Below are positions 7,210-9,492 of a DNA stretch of 9,492 nucleotides, one piece after another (position 1 is the stretch's first letter; every line of letters starts with the position of its first letter). The stretch spans positions 1 through 9,492 of the forward strand of contig PLXD01000647.1 in assembly GCA_003151295.1 (NCBI GenBank), read 5' to 3'. The position numbers and the translations under genes are program-made. Origin of the DNA: Chitinophagaceae bacterium (GTDB taxonomy: Bacteria; Bacteroidota; Bacteroidia; Chitinophagales; Chitinophagaceae). Below the pieces are notes generated by a model that had not been told where the DNA came from, did no database searches, and was given only the letters and a program-made list of their open reading frames with translations.

Positions 7210-9492
7210 CTAGAAATTAAGGGTAGCTCCTATTGTTAATTTTCTGGAAGTAGGGTATTGTGCCAAATCCACCCCTCTTTGCAGATTGGTTCCATTGTAT
7301 CCCAATTCAGGAGAATAGCCTTTATACCCGGTGATCGTAAACAGGTTATACCCCGTGGCATAGAACCTGATTTCCGGCAACTGCACATCGCTGATTTTTA
7401 TCTTGTGCAGGGTGTATCCCAGCGCTACGCTCTTCAGCGAAACATAGGATCCGTTCTGCACCCAGAGACTGGAAGAACGATAGTTGCTGTTCAGGTTATC
7501 AATGCTCATGCGGGGTATGCTATTGCTGGTTCCCTGCCCATGCCACCTGCCCAGTTCTTCGCTGTACCAGTTATACACCTGCGTGGCGTCCAGGCCTGAC
7601 AGACGATCCGCATCGTAGAGCTGGAATCCGGTCGCTCCCACAAAATTGAAATTGAAATCAAAATGCTGATAGTTCAGGAAACCATGGAAACCAAACACGA
7701 ATTTCGGGTTGGGATTGCCCAGGTTCACCCGGTCATGGTCATTAATGACTCCGTCTTTCTTGCCGTTGGGCCCGCTGACATCCACGAATCGTACATCGCC
7801 GGGCTTGATATTGGGTTTGTTCGGATCATTGGTAATATTAGGATCATTGTTGATGTCGGCCTGGGTCTGGTAGAGGCCATTGGCCTTAAACCCGTAGAAG
7901 GAAGCAATCGGCTGCCCCTGGTAAGTACGGGAGATGTCCACATTCTCCCTGCCGTAAATGGGACCCGCGATATAATTGCCGGTTCCATAGAGCTGGGTCA
8001 CTTTGTTGCGCATGAACGAGCCATTCGCCCCGAAGGAATAGTTCAGCTTGCCGACCGAATTCTGGTAATTCAGTTCGATTTCCACCCCGTGGTTATTGAG
8101 CGATCCCAGGTTGTAATCGGGCAGGGTCACATTTCCCGGATCGTCGGGCAGGTTGGTCTGCGCCCCGAAAGTTTCGACGATCTGGAAGGGGATCAACATG
8201 TCCGAGGTATTCTTATTGAAATACGTCACGGTACCGTTGACATGATTGTCGAGGATGGCGAATTCCGCGCTGATATTGGTCATCACCGCTCTTTCCCAGG
8301 TGATATTCGGATTGGCCAGGCTGGTTATATAGGCCCCGTTATAGTTGGTGGTGGTGGTGCCCAGGTTGTATCCACTGCCGCCGCCGCCGCTGCTGATGAT
8401 GCTCAGGTATTGAAAATCGCCGACATTCTGGTTACCCAGTTGTCCCCAGCCGCCGGTCAGTTTCAGGGAATTGATGCCATGAATATTGTCCTTAAAGAAT
8501 TTCTCGTCTGAGACGCGCCATCCCGCGGAGAAGGCCGGGAAATATCCCCAGCGTTTACCCGGAGCGAACTTGCTGGATCCATCGGCACGCATGGTGGCCG
8601 TCAGGAGGTACTTGTTCTCAAATGCATAATTGGCCCTGACGAAATAGGACTGCAGCCCTTCACCCTGTGATAAGGATCCGCCGTTGGCTGCGGAAGAATT
8701 GCTGCCCAGGTTCAGGATCCGTTGATCCCGGCTGGTGTCCGAAAAACCGCTCCTGCCGGCGCTGAATGAATTGCCGCTCCATACCTGGGCCGAATAACCG
8801 CCGGTTAACGTCAGGCTATGCACATTGTTGAACAAGGCATTATAGGTCAGGAAATATTCTTCCAGGAAGGAGGACGATTTGCCAAAACCCTGGCCTAACG
8901 AGGAGATGGAAGGTCCGCGGGTCTGGTTGGGCATGGCGACATTGAAGCTATAATTGTCGTTGCTGCTATGGTCATAGCCATAATTGGCGCGCAACTTCAG
9001 CCCCTTCACGATATCCAGCTCGGCATACCCATTGGCCAGTATCCTGTCCGTCTTGCTGTAAGCATCCGTCTCGCTGGCGGTAGCAACCGGGTTATTGATA
9101 TCCCCCAGTTGGTTGTCAGCCTGGGAAGTACCCCAGCTGCCGTCCAGATTTTTGACGGGTAATGCCGGGTTAAAACGGATCGCGGTCCATACCAATCCTG
9201 TCTGGGAGGATTTGGTATCGGGCGCATGACCATTCGTATTGGAATACAGGATGTTCTCCCCTACCCGCAGATGGCTTCCGATCTTATGCTCGGAATTGAT
9301 CCGGAAGCTATAGCGGGTAAAAAAGGAATTGAGAATCATCCCGGTATTGTTGAAATAGTTGCCGGACATGCTGTAATTGGAATTGGCATTGCCCCCGCGA
9401 ACCGCTAGATCGGCATTTTGTGAGATACCGGTAGTCATCAGGGCCTTCTGCCAGTTCGTGCGCTGCACGGAATAGTAGGGATCGCCCCAGAT
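7210..9492 (-). CDS. susC: SusC/RagA-family TonB-dependent outer-membrane transporter (5' end beyond window)
   Basis: This outer-membrane beta-barrel imports oligosaccharides held by its SusD partner, powered by TonB-ExbBD. About 760 codons are visible. The frame is open to the right edge (first readable residues IWGDPYYSVQRTNWQKAL), so the signal peptide, carboxypeptidase-regulatory-like domain and the plug with its DGxP-type motifs lie outside. The visible part shows family landmarks: TNWQKAL followed by the first barrel strands, repeated aromatic-ended strands, RWGYFPAFSAGWRVSDEKFF, LKLTGGWGQLGNQ, NNHGVEIELNY, the periplasmic-turn segment KPGDVRFVDVSGPNG with DGVINDHDRVNLGNPNPKF, and the terminal strand KLTIGATLNF ending in Phe as outer-membrane barrels do. 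The GTG at 9468 is internal and not a start. The DVSGPNGKKDGVIND segment corresponds to the D-x-NGDG-x-I-x-D stretch common in SusC but carries extra residues. The substrate is not readable from the barrel. Confidence 0.97.
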   Translation of the reverse strand: MWGDPYYSVQRTNWQKALMTTGISQNADLAVRGGNANSNYSMSGNYFNNTGMILNSFFTRYSFRINSEHKIGSHLRVGENILYSNTNGHAPDTKSSQTGLVWTAIRFNPALPVKNLDGSWGTSQADNQLGDINNPVATASETDAYSKTDRILANGYAELDIVKGLKLRANYGYDHSSNDNYSFNVAMPNQTRGPSISSLGQGFGKSSSFLEEYFLTYNALFNNVHSLTLTGGYSAQVWSGNSFSAGRSGFSDTSRDQRILNLGSNSSAANGGSLSQGEGLQSYFVRANYAFENKYLLTATMRADGSSKFAPGKRWGYFPAFSAGWRVSDEKFFKDNIHGINSLKLTGGWGQLGNQNVGDFQYLSIISSGGGGSGYNLGTTTTNYNGAYITSLANPNITWERAVMTNISAEFAILDNHVNGTVTYFNKNTSDMLIPFQIVETFGAQTNLPDDPGNVTLPDYNLGSLNNHGVEIELNYQNSVGKLNYSFGANGSFMRNKVTQLYGTGNYIAGPIYGRENVDISRTYQGQPIASFYGFKANGLYQTQADINNDPNITNDPNKPNIKPGDVRFVDVSGPNGKKDGVINDHDRVNLGNPNPKFVFGFHGFLNYQHFDFNFNFVGATGFQLYDADRLSGLDATQVYNWYSEELGRWHGQGTSNSIPRMSIDNLNSNYRSSSLWVQNGSYVSLKSVALGYTLHKIKISDVQLPEIRFYATGYNLFTITGYKGYSPELGYNGTNLQRGVDLAQYPTSRKLTIGATLNF
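7823..7848 (-). repeat. 18-bp-period repeat in susC encoding two NDPN motifs
   Basis: The octamer GGATCATT occurs at 7823-7830 and 7841-7848. It encodes the repeated NDPN in the segment INNDPNITNDPNKPN. This sits in the loop just before KPGDVRF, where SusC proteins usually have a short linker, so it looks like a small loop expansion. Confidence 0.45.
8347..8388 (-). repeat. Two trinucleotide runs in susC encoding Thr4 and Gly4
   Basis: (GGT)4 at 8347-8358 codes for four Thr and (GCC)4 at 8377-8388 for four Gly, together giving SSGGGGSGYNLGTTTTN. The segment lies between two barrel strands and is probably a flexible extracellular loop near the SusD interface. Short triplet runs can gain or lose codons without breaking the frame. 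Confidence 0.55.

Larger units (their letters stand above)
1..9492 (-). other. PUL operon segment: susC-susD-GH89/GH20-GH35
   Basis: Four co-directional minus-strand genes are separated by 18, 86 and 47-74 nt, with no opposing gene and no convincing Bacteroidota promoter (TAnnTTTG with an upstream TTG) in the gaps. They are therefore probably co-transcribed from a promoter beyond the right edge. The susC-susD pair followed by secreted exo-glycosidases is the defining layout of a Bacteroidota glycan utilisation locus. No regulator (ECF sigma/anti-sigma pair, hybrid two-component system, SusR), sulfatase, lyase, GH29/GH95 fucosidase or GH33 sialidase is visible. Both ends of the locus are cut by the window, so such genes could lie just outside. 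Confidence 0.85.

Noticed and set aside
7663..8511. 282-codon open frame on the plus strand
   Set aside because: It lies wholly antisense to the well-supported SusC barrel, has no recognisable family and no leader, and is a by-product of GC-rich codon use.
9466..9468. GTG as a start for the SusC gene
   Set aside because: The frame stays open upstream to the window edge and encodes sequence continuous with SusC (IWGDPYYS); the start lies outside.

Overview
The window reads as one stretch of a polysaccharide/glycan utilisation locus (PUL) of a Bacteroidota bacterium, entirely on the minus strand. The evidence is a SusC-type TonB-dependent transporter followed by a SusD/RagB lipoprotein and then secreted exo-glycosidases. 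The sequence is fairly GC-rich in the genes, with AT-rich, A-tract translation starts that lack a strong Shine-Dalgarno sequence. This would suit a Chitinophagaceae-like (soil or environmental) member of the phylum, but that placement is an inference from style only.

Layout in transcription order (high to low coordinates): (1) 9492-7210, the C-terminal ~760 codons of susC, mostly the outer-membrane beta-barrel; its 5' end lies beyond the window. (2) An 18-nt spacer, then susD (7191-5617), a complete 524-residue lipoprotein. (3) An 86-nt AT-rich spacer holding a near-perfect 16-position hairpin followed by a U-tract. (4) 5530-1412, a 1372-residue two-enzyme protein: a full GH89 alpha-N-acetylglucosaminidase (NAGLU-like) joined in frame to a full GH20 beta-N-acetylhexosaminidase with a C-terminal CHB_HEX_C-type domain. 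(5) A 47- or 74-nt spacer with a duplicated translation-initiation motif. (6) 1337 (or 1364) to 1, the first ~445 codons of a GH35 beta-galactosidase, which runs off the left edge. No plus-strand gene, RNA gene, insertion sequence or CRISPR is supported, and no gene-free stretch exceeds 300 bases.

Taken together the locus should import and dismantle a HexNAc/Gal glycan. SusC/SusD capture and import oligosaccharides, GH89 removes terminal alpha-GlcNAc, GH35 removes beta-Gal, and GH20 removes beta-GlcNAc/GalNAc. This set matches what is needed to peel a chain such as GlcNAc-alpha-Gal-beta-HexNAc, the arrangement found on some mucin-type O-glycans. The substrate is inferred, not shown. The most notable items are the GH89-GH20 fusion, which carries all expected catalytic residues in both halves, and the intercistronic hairpin, which could set the ratio of transporter to enzyme expression.
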